Source of the DNA: Nocardia macrotermitis
GTDB lineage: Bacteria; Actinomycetota; Actinomycetes; Mycobacteriales; Mycobacteriaceae
DNA length: 64,000 bases
Assembly (NCBI RefSeq): GCF_009604405.1
Contig: NZ_WEGK01000008.1
Location: 310,001-374,000, forward strand
Direction: 5' to 3'
Shown: one piece after another, positions 22,600-32,506 of the stretch
Numbering within the stretch: position 1 is the stretch's first letter
How the letters are laid out: each line of letters starts with the position of its first letter
Notes under the pieces: generated by a model
Seen by the model: the letters and a program-made list of their open reading frames with translations, nothing else
Database searches by the model: none
Told to the model about the DNA's origin: nothing
Translations under genes and position numbers: made by a program

Positions 22600-23385
22600 T
22601 CACGGGAGTGGACCGCCCGCGGCGATTGCCGAGAGGGTGGCGAACTCGTCACCCTTGAGCGAGGCGCCGCCGACGAGCGCGCCGTCGACATCGGTCTGCG
22701 AGACCAGTTCGCCGACGTTCTTGGCGTTCACCGAACCGCCGTACAGCACCCGAACCGACGCTGCCACTTGCGGATTCGCCAACTCGGCCAGCTCGCCGCG
22801 AATCGCGCCGCACACCTCCTGCGCATCCGCGGGGGTGGCGACCCGGCCCGTGCCGATGGCCCAGACCGGCTCGTACGCGATGACGACCTTGGCGATCTCC
22901 TCGGCCGTCAGGCCCTTGAGCGAACCGCGCAGCTGCTCGAGGTTGTAGGCGACATGCTCGCTCACCTCGCGCACGCCCAGGCCCTCGCCGATGCACACGA
23001 TCGGGGTGATCCCGTGCTTGAGCGCCTGCTTGGCCTTGGCCAGCACCGTCGCGTCGTCCTCGTTGTGGTACTGCCGCCGCTCGGAATGCCCGACCACGAC
23101 GAACGAGCAGCCCAGCTTCGCCAGCATCGGCGCGCTGATCTCACCGGTGTACGCGCCCGACTCGTGTACCGAGACATCCTGCGCACCGTAGGTGACCAGC
23201 AGCCGATCGCCCTCGACCAGGGTCTGCACACTCCGGATGTCCACGAACGGCGGAATCACCGTCACGTCGACCTTGTCGAAGTACTTGTCCGGCAACGCGA
23301 ATGCGATCTTCTGCACCAGAGCGATGGCCTCGAGGTGATTGAGGTTCATCTTCCAGTTGCCCGCGATGAGCGGTTTCCGTGCCAC
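22600..23385 (-). CDS. tpiA: Triosephosphate isomerase
   Basis: A 261-residue glycolytic enzyme interconverting dihydroxyacetone phosphate and glyceraldehyde 3-phosphate. Visible landmarks are the N-terminal GNWKMN lysine, the HSERR histidine region, the catalytic-glutamate motif YEPVWAIGTG and the phosphate-binding YGGSVN loop. It follows pgk with a 3-nt gap as the last gene of gap-pgk-tpiA. The hairpin at 22561-22595 ends the unit. Confidence 0.98.
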   Translation of the reverse strand: MARKPLIAGNWKMNLNHLEAIALVQKIAFALPDKYFDKVDVTVIPPFVDIRSVQTLVEGDRLLVTYGAQDVSVHESGAYTGEISAPMLAKLGCSFVVVGHSERRQYHNEDDATVLAKAKQALKHGITPIVCIGEGLGVREVSEHVAYNLEQLRGSLKGLTAEEIAKVVIAYEPVWAIGTGRVATPADAQEVCGAIRGELAELANPQVAASVRVLYGGSVNAKNVGELVSQTDVDGALVGGASLKGDEFATLSAIAAGGPLP

Positions 23386-23388
23386 CGG

Positions 23389-24615
23389 TCAGTCCTCCAA
23401 TACCGCGATACCGGGCAGTTCCTTGCCCTCCAGATATTCCAGCGACGCACCGCCACCGGTGGAGATGTGCGAGAAACCGTCTGTGTTGCCATCCCGCCCG
23501 CCCAGGCCCAAAGTGCGCACCGCGGCGGCCGAATCGCCGCCGCCGACGACCGTGAAAGCACCCTTCTCGGTGGCCCGCACGATCGACTCGGCCACCTTGC
23601 GGGTGCCGTCGGCGAACTTCTCGAACTCGAACACACCCATCGGGCCGTTCCAGAACACCGTGCGTGCCTCGGTCAGCAGCGCACCGAAGCGGTCCGCCGA
23701 ATCCGGACCGATGTCCAGACCCATCCAGCCCTCGGGAATCTCGTTGGCGGACACCACCTTCGACTCCGCGTCGGCGGCGAACCCGTCGGCCACCACGATG
23801 TCGCGCGGCAGGTGGATGACGTCGGCGTACCGGTCCAGCAGGCCGCGGCAGGTCTCGATCATCTCCTCCTGCAACAGCGAGGTACCGACCGGAAGCCCCT
23901 GTGCGGCAAGGAATGTGAAGCACATACCGCCGCCGATGACCAGGGTGTCGACCTTCGGGGCCAGCGCCTCGATGACCGCCAGCTTGTCCGAGACCTTCGA
24001 CCCGCCCAGCACGACCGCGTACGGTCGCTCGGTGTCGGTCGTCAGCTTGCGCAGGACCTCGACCTCGGCCGCGACCAGTGTGCCCGCGTAGTGTGGCAGC
24101 AACTCGGCCACGTCGTAGACCGACGCCTGCTTGCGGTGTACGACGCCGAAGCCGTCGGAGACGAAAGCGCCGTCGTCACCGACCAATTCGACCAGCGCAC
24201 GGGCCAGCTTGCCGCGCGCGGCGTCGTCCTTGCTGGTCTCGCGCGGATCGAAACGGATGTTCTCCAGCAGCAGCACATCACCGTCGGTCAGGCCCTCCGA
24301 ACGCGCGAGCGCGTCCTGGCCGACCACGTCACCCGCGAGTTGGACGTTGCGGCCCAGCTCCTGCGCCAGACGCTCGGCAACCGGCGCGAGCGACAGCGCC
24401 GGATCGGGCTCGCCCTTCGGGCGGCCCAGGTGCGCGGTCAGCACGACCTTGGCACCGGCCTCGACCAGCGCCTTGATCGTGGGAACCGAGGCGATGATGC
24501 GGCCCGGATCGGTGATGACCCCGTTGTCCAAGGGAACGTTCAGGTCGGAGCGCACGAGCACGCCCCGACCCTCGACACCCTCGGCCAGGAGATCCTGAAG
24601 TGTCTTGACCGTCAT
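23389..24615 (-). CDS. pgk: Phosphoglycerate kinase
   Basis: A 408-residue ATP-forming glycolytic kinase. The N-terminal substrate segment reads VLVRSDLNVPLD, followed by HLGRPKGEPDP and LLENIRFDPRET. The C-terminal nucleotide segment includes FWNGPMGVFE and GGGDSAAAV. The length is normal for the family. It sits 4 nt after gap and 3 nt before tpiA, consistent with one transcript and translational coupling. Confidence 0.98.
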   Translation of the reverse strand: MTVKTLQDLLAEGVEGRGVLVRSDLNVPLDNGVITDPGRIIASVPTIKALVEAGAKVVLTAHLGRPKGEPDPALSLAPVAERLAQELGRNVQLAGDVVGQDALARSEGLTDGDVLLLENIRFDPRETSKDDAARGKLARALVELVGDDGAFVSDGFGVVHRKQASVYDVAELLPHYAGTLVAAEVEVLRKLTTDTERPYAVVLGGSKVSDKLAVIEALAPKVDTLVIGGGMCFTFLAAQGLPVGTSLLQEEMIETCRGLLDRYADVIHLPRDIVVADGFAADAESKVVSANEIPEGWMGLDIGPDSADRFGALLTEARTVFWNGPMGVFEFEKFADGTRKVAESIVRATEKGAFTVVGGGDSAAAVRTLGLGGRDGNTDGFSHISTGGGASLEYLEGKELPGIAVLED

Positions 24616-24619
24616 CTGA

Positions 24620-25639
<1,020 letters not shown>

Positions 25640-25838
25640 GTTATCGCTCCTCAGCTTTCTGCGGATTCTTCTCCGTTGTCGATCCACCCTAATGCCCGGC
25701 CGTGATGTCACAGACACGCCCCTGGTCACGGTGAGAAACCCGGGCATCACCCGATCTCGCGACGCTGCGAGGCTCGTCCGCAGCAGGATACCGATCCGCA
25801 CCGACAGGTTTTCGGGTGATTCACCCAGAAGTGACGAA

Positions 25839-25876
25839 AGCCGCCGTGGTGCAAGATGATTCGCACCACGACGGCT
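25839..25876 (-). terminator. Hairpin terminator downstream of whiA
   Basis: A 14-bp inverted repeat with one mismatch (25839-25852 with 25863-25876) and a 10-nt loop starts 18 nt beyond the whiA stop. It would separate the uvrC-rapZ-yvcK-whiA transcript from gap. Confidence 0.65.
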
Positions 25877-25893
25877 ATCGGCGAGCGTACGCC

Positions 25894-26877
25894 TCAGGCG
25901 TCTTCGAGCAATTCGGCGGTGACCGCCGACTCGGTGTCCGGAATGCCGAGTTCCTTCGCGCGACGGTCGGCCATCGACAGCAATCGCCGAATCCGGCCCG
26001 CCACCGCGTCTTTCGTCATCGGCGGGTCGGCCAGCTGGCCCAACTCCTCGAGCGAGGCCTGCCTATGCTCCACGCGCAGCTTCCCGGCCGCGGCCAGATG
26101 GTCCGGCACGTCGTCGCCGAGAATCTCCAGCGCGCGTTCGACCCGCGCGGCCGCGGCCACCGCGGCCCGCGCCGAGCGACGCAAATTCGCGTCGTCGAAG
26201 TTGGCGAGGCGATTGGCGGTCGCCCGGACCTCGCGGCGCATCCGCCGCTCCTCCCAGGTCAACCGGGTGTCCTGCGCGCCCATCCGGGTCAGCAGCGCGC
26301 CGATGGCCTCGCCGTCGCGCACCACCACCCGGTCGGTGCCGCGGATCTCGCGATTACGGGCCTGGATCCCCATCCGGCGCGCCGCGCCGACCAGGGCCAA
26401 CGCGGCCTCGGGACCCGGGCAGCTCACCTCGAGCGCCGAGGATCTGCCGGGTTCGGTGAGCGAGCCGTGGGCGAGGAACGCGCCCCGCCACGCCGCCTCC
26501 GAATCGGCGATGCTGCCGCCCACGACCTGCGCGGGCAAACCCCGCACCGGCCGGCCGCGCACATCCAGCAGACCGGTCTGGCGGGCGAGCGCCTCGCCCT
26601 CCTTGGACACCCGCACCACGTACCGGGAGGTCTTGCGCAACCCCCCGGCGCCCAGTACGTGCACATCCGAGCCGTAGCCGTACAACTCGAAGATCTCGCG
26701 ACGCAGGCGGCGGGCGATCGAGCCCATGTCCACCTCCGCCTCGACGATCACCCGCCCGCCGACGATGTGCAGCCCGCCGGCGAACCGTAGTAGCGCCGAC
26801 AATTCGGCCTTGCGAGATGAGACCTGCGAGACGGACAGACGGCTCAACTCGTCTTTCACCTCGGCTGTCATCGCCAC
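25894..26877 (-). CDS. whiA: WhiA sporulation/cell-division regulator
   Basis: A 327-residue protein (MAMTAEVKDELSRL start) with an N-terminal LAGLIDADG-homing-endonuclease-like domain (about 1-220) and a C-terminal helix-turn-helix (ASLEELGQLADPPMTKDAVAGRIRRL, about 275-300). In actinomycetes WhiA is a DNA-binding regulator of cell division and developmental genes. Two starts are possible: the GTG at 26877, overlapping yvcK by 10 nt and matching mycobacterial N termini, or the ATG at 26871, forming an ATGA overlap. Either way, translation is coupled to yvcK. Confidence 0.97.
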   Translation of the reverse strand: MAMTAEVKDELSRLSVSQVSSRKAELSALLRFAGGLHIVGGRVIVEAEVDMGSIARRLRREIFELYGYGSDVHVLGAGGLRKTSRYVVRVSKEGEALARQTGLLDVRGRPVRGLPAQVVGGSIADSEAAWRGAFLAHGSLTEPGRSSALEVSCPGPEAALALVGAARRMGIQARNREIRGTDRVVVRDGEAIGALLTRMGAQDTRLTWEERRMRREVRATANRLANFDDANLRRSARAAVAAAARVERALEILGDDVPDHLAAAGKLRVEHRQASLEELGQLADPPMTKDAVAGRIRRLLSMADRRAKELGIPDTESAVTAELLEDA

Positions 26878-27914
26878 GAGACCCGCTCCTTTCCACCCAA
26901 CGCGGACCGCACATCCTGGCCCATGTGCCGTCCTTCGACTCGAAGCCCTGCTGATTCCGGCCGAGGCGCCCGGATCACCTGATCCAGTGCGGCGGCCAAC
27001 TTTCCAGGGTGGTGCCGGTCCGTCCCCGCCTCGGCGACATCAGCGAAGGTTACTCGCGCACGCAGCTGTTCGGCAGCTCTTGCCACATGTTCGCGCTCCC
27101 TACCCTCGGGTACGGACCCGGAGTCCACCACCACCTGGTCCACCGCGAAATCCGGTGCGTGCTGGGACAATACATGCAAATGACGCTCGGCGGAGAATCC
27201 GGCGGTCTCCCCGGGCTCGGCAGCGAGGTTGAGCACCAGCACTTTCCGGGCGCGCGTGTGCACCAGTGCCTCGTGCAGGCCCGGGACCAGCACATGCGGA
27301 ATCACACTGGTGAACCAGGATCCGGGACCGAGGATCACGACATCGGCGTGTTCGATGGCCGAGGTCGCCTCGGGACTCGCCGGCGGGTCCGAGGGGATCA
27401 GGCGCACCCGCCGCACCTTACCGGGTGTGGTGGCGACCGCGACCTGTCCGCGGATGCACCGGCTCACCCGGGGGTCGGCCTCGAGTCCGGACACATCCGC
27501 CTCGATGGTCAACGCGGCGGGCGACATCGGCAGCACCCGGCCGGTGCAGCGCAGCAGCGAACCGACGGTGTCCAGGGCGGCCACCGGATCGCCGAGTACC
27601 TCGGTCAGCGCGGCCAGGATCAGGTTTCCGGCCGAATGTCCGGCCAGCGCACCGGTTCCGCCGAAGCGGTGCTGCACGGTGCGCGCCCAGACGCCGTCGG
27701 TCTCCTCGGCCAGCGCCGCGAGGGCCATGCGCAGATCGCCCGGCGGCAGCATGCCCAGTTCCGCGCGCAACCGGCCGGACGAGCCGCCGTCGTCGGCGAC
27801 CGTCACCACGGCGGTGACATCCGAGGTGAGCCGCCGCGCCGCGGTCAACGTCGCGTACAGCCCGTGTCCGCCGCCCATGGCGACCAGGGTCGGGCCCGGC
27901 CCCTCGGCACTCAT
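26868..27914 (-). CDS. yvcK: YvcK/CofD-like gluconeogenesis factor
   Basis: A 348-residue cytosolic protein with the N-terminal glycine-rich loop LVAMGGGHGL and the VTVADDGGSSGRLR motif of the YvcK/CofD-like family. Homologues bind UDP-sugars and affect carbon-source-dependent growth and cell-wall metabolism. Its ATG overlaps the rapZ stop as ATGA, and it overlaps the whiA start at the other end, so the three genes form one coupled unit. Confidence 0.96.
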   Translation of the reverse strand: MSAEGPGPTLVAMGGGHGLYATLTAARRLTSDVTAVVTVADDGGSSGRLRAELGMLPPGDLRMALAALAEETDGVWARTVQHRFGGTGALAGHSAGNLILAALTEVLGDPVAALDTVGSLLRCTGRVLPMSPAALTIEADVSGLEADPRVSRCIRGQVAVATTPGKVRRVRLIPSDPPASPEATSAIEHADVVILGPGSWFTSVIPHVLVPGLHEALVHTRARKVLVLNLAAEPGETAGFSAERHLHVLSQHAPDFAVDQVVVDSGSVPEGREREHVARAAEQLRARVTFADVAEAGTDRHHPGKLAAALDQVIRAPRPESAGLRVEGRHMGQDVRSALGGKERVSWR

Positions 27915-28933
27915 TCGCGCCCCAGGTCTCGATGCACCACGCGCACAATATCCATGTCGGCACGATCGGGGCGCTGCGTGGTCACGCTGCGCTGCCGCCT
28001 CCGCGCCTGACCGCTCGTGCCGATATCCGCGCTCGCCTCGCCGAGCGCCTCGCCCAGCGCCTCCGCTACGGCCACACTGCGGTGCTTGCCGCCCGTGCAG
28101 CCCACTGCCACGGTCATGTAACGCTTCCCCTCTTGGCGGTAACCGTCGGTCGTCAGATCGATCAGGTGACGACAGGTGTTCAGATAGTCCTGCGCACCCG
28201 GACGGGACAGCACGTACTCGCTGACCACCGCGTCCTGTCCGGTGTGCTCACGTAATTCCGGTACCCAATGTGGGTTGGGCAGGAAACGCAAGTCGAACAC
28301 CATATCCGCATCCAGCGGCACACCGTACTTGAAACCGAAGGACTGGACGGTAACCTGCAACGCCTTGGGCGCACCGCCGCCGTACGCCTCCTCGAGTTTG
28401 CGATGCAGCTGGTGCACCGACAGTGCGGTCGTATCGATCACCACGTCGGCGGCGGTTTTCGCGGAGGCCAGCCGGGCCCGTTCGGCGGCGATGCCCTCGG
28501 ACAGCGTGCCGTCGGCGCTCTCGCTCTGCAACGGGTGCCGGCGCCGCGCGAAACCGAATCGGCGGATGAGCACGTCGTCGGATGCCTCGAGGAACAGCAC
28601 CCGGGTGCGCACGCCGCCCGAGCGCAGCTGTTCGGTGACCGCCGAGAGATTGCCGGTGAAGAATCGGCTGCGCACATCCATCACCAGCGCGAGACGCCGA
28701 ATCGGCGGGTCGGCCGAGACGCCCAGCTCGATCATCCGCTCGATCAGCTCGGGTGGCAGATTGTCCGCGACATACCAGCCCAGGTCCTCGAGCACGCGCG
28801 CCGCAGTACCCCGGCCCGCACCGGACAGTCCGGTGACGATGACGACCTCGACCGCCCGGCCCACCGCCGCCTCGGGCACGGCCGCGGACGCCGACGGGCC
28901 CGCCGCACTACCGTTCGATTCCACGCTGGTCAT
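27911..28933 (-). CDS. rapZ: RapZ family nucleotide-binding protein
   Basis: A 340-residue protein with an N-terminal P-loop region, IVTGLSGAGRGTAARVLEDLGW, in which Gly-Thr replaces the usual Lys/Arg-Ser pair of the loop. It continues with VADNLPPELIERM, an ASDDVLIRRFGFARRRHPL block and the C-terminal VAVGCTGGKHRSV motif of the RapZ/YvcJ family. In E. coli RapZ is an RNA-binding adaptor; its actinobacterial role is less clear. About 27 low-complexity residues precede the core. It lies between uvrC and yvcK, as in mycobacteria. Confidence 0.95.
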   Translation of the reverse strand: MTSVESNGSAAGPSASAAVPEAAVGRAVEVVIVTGLSGAGRGTAARVLEDLGWYVADNLPPELIERMIELGVSADPPIRRLALVMDVRSRFFTGNLSAVTEQLRSGGVRTRVLFLEASDDVLIRRFGFARRRHPLQSESADGTLSEGIAAERARLASAKTAADVVIDTTALSVHQLHRKLEEAYGGGAPKALQVTVQSFGFKYGVPLDADMVFDLRFLPNPHWVPELREHTGQDAVVSEYVLSRPGAQDYLNTCRHLIDLTTDGYRQEGKRYMTVAVGCTGGKHRSVAVAEALGEALGEASADIGTSGQARRRQRSVTTQRPDRADMDIVRVVHRDLGRE

Positions 28934-29056
28934 GTCCTACCGGATCCGTTACTGGCGTTCATTGCGATCATCCTGCCTTTTTCCCGTATCCAGCGCCCGA
29001 TACGCACGCCGGGCGACATCGAGACTTAACCGTGCCATCCGATTGATAGGCGGCGA

Positions 29057-31516
29057 CTATTCGCCGTGCAGAGCCGCGAGCACCGCCTTCGCTGTTGCCA
29101 CCCCGATGCCCGGAACCTGTGTGATCTCCTCCACCGTAGCCTGCTCGAGCCGGGCGACGGACCCGAAATGCGTGACCAGCGCCGTCCGCCGCGCCTGGCC
29201 GAGCCCCGGGACCGCGTCCAGCGCCGAGGCGGTCATCCGCCGCGAACGTTTGCTGCGATGGAAGGTGATGGCGAATCGGTGCGCCTCGTCGCGCACCCGT
29301 TGCAGCAGGTAGAGCGACTCGCTGTTGCGCGGCATGATCACCGGATCGACCTCGCCCGGCACCCACACCTCCTCGAGGCGTTTGGCCAGCCCGATCACCG
29401 CGACGTCGGTGATACCGAGATCCTCGAGCACCTCCGCGGCGGCCGCGACCTGCGGCGCGCCGCCGTCGACCACGTACAGATTGGGCGGATAGGAGAACTT
29501 GCGAGGCTTGCCGGTCTTCGGGTCGATCCCCGGCGTCGGATTGTCCTCGGCCTCGAGCACCTCCTGATCGCGGCGCAGGCGCTGGAACCGGCGGCGGGTG
29601 ACCTCCGCGATACTGGCCACGTCGTCCGAGCGTCCCTCTCCCGCAGCTTCCTTGATCGCGTAGTGGCGGTATTCGGATTTGCGCGCGAGCCCGTCCTCGA
29701 AGACGACGAGGGAGGCGACCACATCGGTGCCCTGCACGTGGCTGATATCCACGCACTCGATCCGCAACGGCGCGGAGTCCAGGTCCAGCGCCTCCTGAAT
29801 ACCTTGCAGCGCAGCCGATCTCGCGGTCAGATCGCCCGCCCGTTTGAGCTTGTGCTGTGCCAGCGCCTCGGCCGCGTTGCGCTGCACGGTCTCCATCAAC
29901 GCCTTCTTGTCCCCCCGCCGCGGCACCCGCAACTGCACCGCCGACCCTCGCAACCCCGAAAGCCACCCCTGCACCTGCTCGGCATCCCCGGGCAACGCGG
30001 GCACCAGCACCTCGCGCGGCACCACCGTCCCCGAGGATTCCCCACCGCTCTGCTCCGCGAACGCGGCCTGCTCCCCGTAGAACTGCATCAGGAACTGCTC
30101 GACCAGCGCCGCCAGCTCACCACTGGACTCCGCCGATTCCGTATCGCCCGGCTCGATGTCCGCGGCGTCTTCACCGGACTCCGCGGACTCCCGCGCGTCA
30201 CTGGCGTCCGCCTCGTCGCCACTACCGGCAGCATCTCCAACAATACTGCGCCCCAAGGAATCTCGATCGTCATCATGACTCGCCGAAGCCTGCACTGAAA
30301 ACTGGTCGGCGGCACTCACAGGAGGCCGGACGGCACCGGAGCCCGTAAGCGCCACATCGTCGTCGGAACCCTCGCCGGCCCGACCGTCACCGGAACGCGC
30401 GGAAACCCGACCGGCCTCCCCGTCAATGGACTCCACACGCTCGCCGGGGTCCGTGGAAATCCGATCATCACCTGTGCTCGCGGCAGCTTCGACAACGCCG
30501 CCACCACCGGGGCGCTCGATCTCGGCCGGATGCCCGGAACTCACGGAAGGTGCGGCGCTCGAGGCCGTCGAGATCTCGTCGTCGCCGGGACCCGCACCGA
30601 GTTGCGCGGAACCCGGCTGGACCAGGTCGACCGCGTCGCCGGACTTGTCGACCACCCAGCCGCGCTGACCGCGGACGCGGCCGTCGCGGACATGGAAGAT
30701 CTGGACCGCGGCCTCGAGGTCGTCGGTGGCGAAGGCGACCACATCGGCGTCGGTGCCGGTGCCCAGGACGACGGCCTGCTTCTCCAAGGCGCGACGCAGG
30801 GCCTGGACGTCGTCGCGCAGGCGGGCGGCGGTCTCGAAGTCCAATTCCGCTGCGGCGGCTTGCATTCGGCGTTCGAGCTCGCGCACCATGCGGTCGGTCT
30901 TACCGGCCAGGAAGTCGCAGAAGCCCTCGGCGATGCGGCGATGCTCCTCGGCGCTGACCCGGTCGATGCAGGGGGCGGAGCACTTGTCGATGTAGCCGAG
31001 CAGGCAGGGGCGGCCGATCTGACTGTGCCGCTTGAAGACTCCCGCCGAGCAGGTGCGCATCGGGAACACCCGCAGCAGCAGATCCACCGTCTCGCGGATC
31101 GCCCAGGCGTGCGCGTACGGGCCGAAGTACCGCACCCCCTTCTTGCGCGCGCCGCGATAGACGAAGACCCGCGGATACTCCTCGTTCATGCTCACCGCGA
31201 GCATGGGGTAGGTCTTGTCGTCGCGGTAGCGGACGTTGAACCGCGGATCGAACTCCTTGATCCAGTTGTATTCCAGCTGAAGGGCTTCCACCTCCGTGGA
31301 CACCACGGTCCACTCCACGCTCGCGGCGGTGGTCACCATCTGGCGGGTGCGCGGATGCAGCGCGGCGATATCGGCGAAGTACGAATTCAACCGACTGCGC
31401 AGGCTCTTGGCCTTGCCGACGTAGATGACCTGCCCGAAGGAATCCCGGAACTTGTACACGCCGGGATCTACGGGGATGGTGCCCGGCGCGGGCCGGTACG
31501 TCGCTGGATCTGCCAC
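29057..31516 (-). CDS. uvrC: Excinuclease ABC subunit C with a long disordered insert
   Basis: An 819-residue nucleotide-excision-repair nuclease with a GTG start. Order: GIY-YIG nuclease (about 12-95, GVYKFRDSFGQVIYVGKAKSL), a cysteine cluster (about 152-190, ending CSAPCIDR), UVR motif (about 205-245), a low-complexity acidic Ser/Gly/Asp-rich insert (about 300-466), the RNase-H-like 3' nuclease (ECVDISHVQGTDVVAS, then YVVDGGAPQV) and helix-hairpin-helix repeats at the end. Typical UvrC proteins are about 600-700 residues, so the insert explains the excess. All catalytic blocks are in frame on both sides. It heads the uvrC-rapZ-yvcK-whiA unit, with 123 nt before rapZ. Confidence 0.96.
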   Translation of the reverse strand: MADPATYRPAPGTIPVDPGVYKFRDSFGQVIYVGKAKSLRSRLNSYFADIAALHPRTRQMVTTAASVEWTVVSTEVEALQLEYNWIKEFDPRFNVRYRDDKTYPMLAVSMNEEYPRVFVYRGARKKGVRYFGPYAHAWAIRETVDLLLRVFPMRTCSAGVFKRHSQIGRPCLLGYIDKCSAPCIDRVSAEEHRRIAEGFCDFLAGKTDRMVRELERRMQAAAAELDFETAARLRDDVQALRRALEKQAVVLGTGTDADVVAFATDDLEAAVQIFHVRDGRVRGQRGWVVDKSGDAVDLVQPGSAQLGAGPGDDEISTASSAAPSVSSGHPAEIERPGGGGVVEAAASTGDDRISTDPGERVESIDGEAGRVSARSGDGRAGEGSDDDVALTGSGAVRPPVSAADQFSVQASASHDDDRDSLGRSIVGDAAGSGDEADASDARESAESGEDAADIEPGDTESAESSGELAALVEQFLMQFYGEQAAFAEQSGGESSGTVVPREVLVPALPGDAEQVQGWLSGLRGSAVQLRVPRRGDKKALMETVQRNAAEALAQHKLKRAGDLTARSAALQGIQEALDLDSAPLRIECVDISHVQGTDVVASLVVFEDGLARKSEYRHYAIKEAAGEGRSDDVASIAEVTRRRFQRLRRDQEVLEAEDNPTPGIDPKTGKPRKFSYPPNLYVVDGGAPQVAAAAEVLEDLGITDVAVIGLAKRLEEVWVPGEVDPVIMPRNSESLYLLQRVRDEAHRFAITFHRSKRSRRMTASALDAVPGLGQARRTALVTHFGSVARLEQATVEEITQVPGIGVATAKAVLAALHGE

Positions 31517-31559
31517 GCGACCAGATTAGCGACGAGCACCGACAACCGATCGCGCCCAC

Positions 31560-32435
31560 TCATCCGGACCGACGCGGCAGGGACGCGTGCTCGCGCTTGG
31601 CCCCCGCCTCGATCGCATCGCACAGCGCACGTTCGGGCTCGGACAGTCGACTCCGCCGCCGCAGTAGCACGAACTCCAGATCGCCGAGAGTCGGCAGCCG
31701 ATCGTCCGCGACGGCGAAAAGCCCTGCGGGAAGCAGACTTTCCGCATGTACGATGACGCCCAGCCCGGCCAGCACCGCCGCGCGCAGCCCCAGCTGACTG
31801 TCGCTCACACACGCGATCCGCCAGGTGCGCCCCTCCCGCTCGAGCGCCTGCAGCGCGGCTTGCCGGGTCATACTCGGCGGCGGGTAGGTCACCAGCGGCA
31901 CCGGATCGTCGAAACCCGTTGCGCCCGAACGCGCCGCCCACACCAGCCGGTCGCGCCACAGCAACTCGCCGTGCTGCTCCCCCGGACGTCGCTTGGCGAC
32001 CATGAGGTCCAACTCCCCGGCCTCGAGGCGGGTCCGCAACGTCTCGCTGAGCCCGACGGTCAACTCCAGATCCACCCCCGGATGGCTGCGCTGGAATTCC
32101 AGCAGCACATCGGGCAGTTCCCGGGCCATCAGGTCGTCCGAGGCCCCGAGCCTGATCAACCCGGTCAGCCGCGACTCGGAAAAATAGCGTTCCGCGTGCG
32201 CCTGGGCGTCCAGGATGCTGCGCGCGAATCCGACCATCGCCGCGCCGTCGGCGGTGAGCGCCAGATTGCGGGTGTCACGGCGGAACAGCGCCCGCCCGGC
32301 CGCCTGCTCGAGTTTGGCGATATGACCACTGACGGTGGACTGCCGCAGTCCGAGAATGCGGCCCGCCGCGGTGAAGCCACCGGCCCGCTCGACGGCGAGA
32401 AAGGTGCGCAACTGCTCCGGATCGAACATACTCAT
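31560..32435 (-). CDS. LysR family transcriptional regulator of the symporter gene
   Basis: A regulator of about 291 residues with an N-terminal winged helix-turn-helix (FDPEQLRTFLAVERAGGFTAAGRILGLRQSTVSGHI) and a C-terminal effector domain. Three candidate starts cluster at 32438 (GTG), 32435 (ATG) and 32429 (ATG); I take the first ATG. It is divergent from the symporter gene at 32507, with an inverted repeat of T-N11-A form between them. That arrangement points to local control plus autoregulation. Confidence 0.88.
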   Translation of the reverse strand: MSMFDPEQLRTFLAVERAGGFTAAGRILGLRQSTVSGHIAKLEQAAGRALFRRDTRNLALTADGAAMVGFARSILDAQAHAERYFSESRLTGLIRLGASDDLMARELPDVLLEFQRSHPGVDLELTVGLSETLRTRLEAGELDLMVAKRRPGEQHGELLWRDRLVWAARSGATGFDDPVPLVTYPPPSMTRQAALQALEREGRTWRIACVSDSQLGLRAAVLAGLGVIVHAESLLPAGLFAVADDRLPTLGDLEFVLLRRRSRLSEPERALCDAIEAGAKREHASLPRRSG

Positions 32436-32441
32436 CACGAT

Positions 32442-32462
32442 ATACGTTCAGAGATATCGTAT
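32442..32462. promoter_or_regulatory. Candidate LysR operator (ATACG-N11-CGTAT)
   Basis: An inverted repeat with 5-bp arms at 32442-32446 and 32458-32462 and an 11-nt spacer gives the T-N11-A geometry typical of LysR sites. It lies 7 nt upstream of the regulator's start and 45 nt before the symporter start. Confidence 0.5.
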
Positions 32463-32506
32463 CGAACGACTTTCGCGATCATTCCCCCGGAACGTATCGT
32501 TCATCT

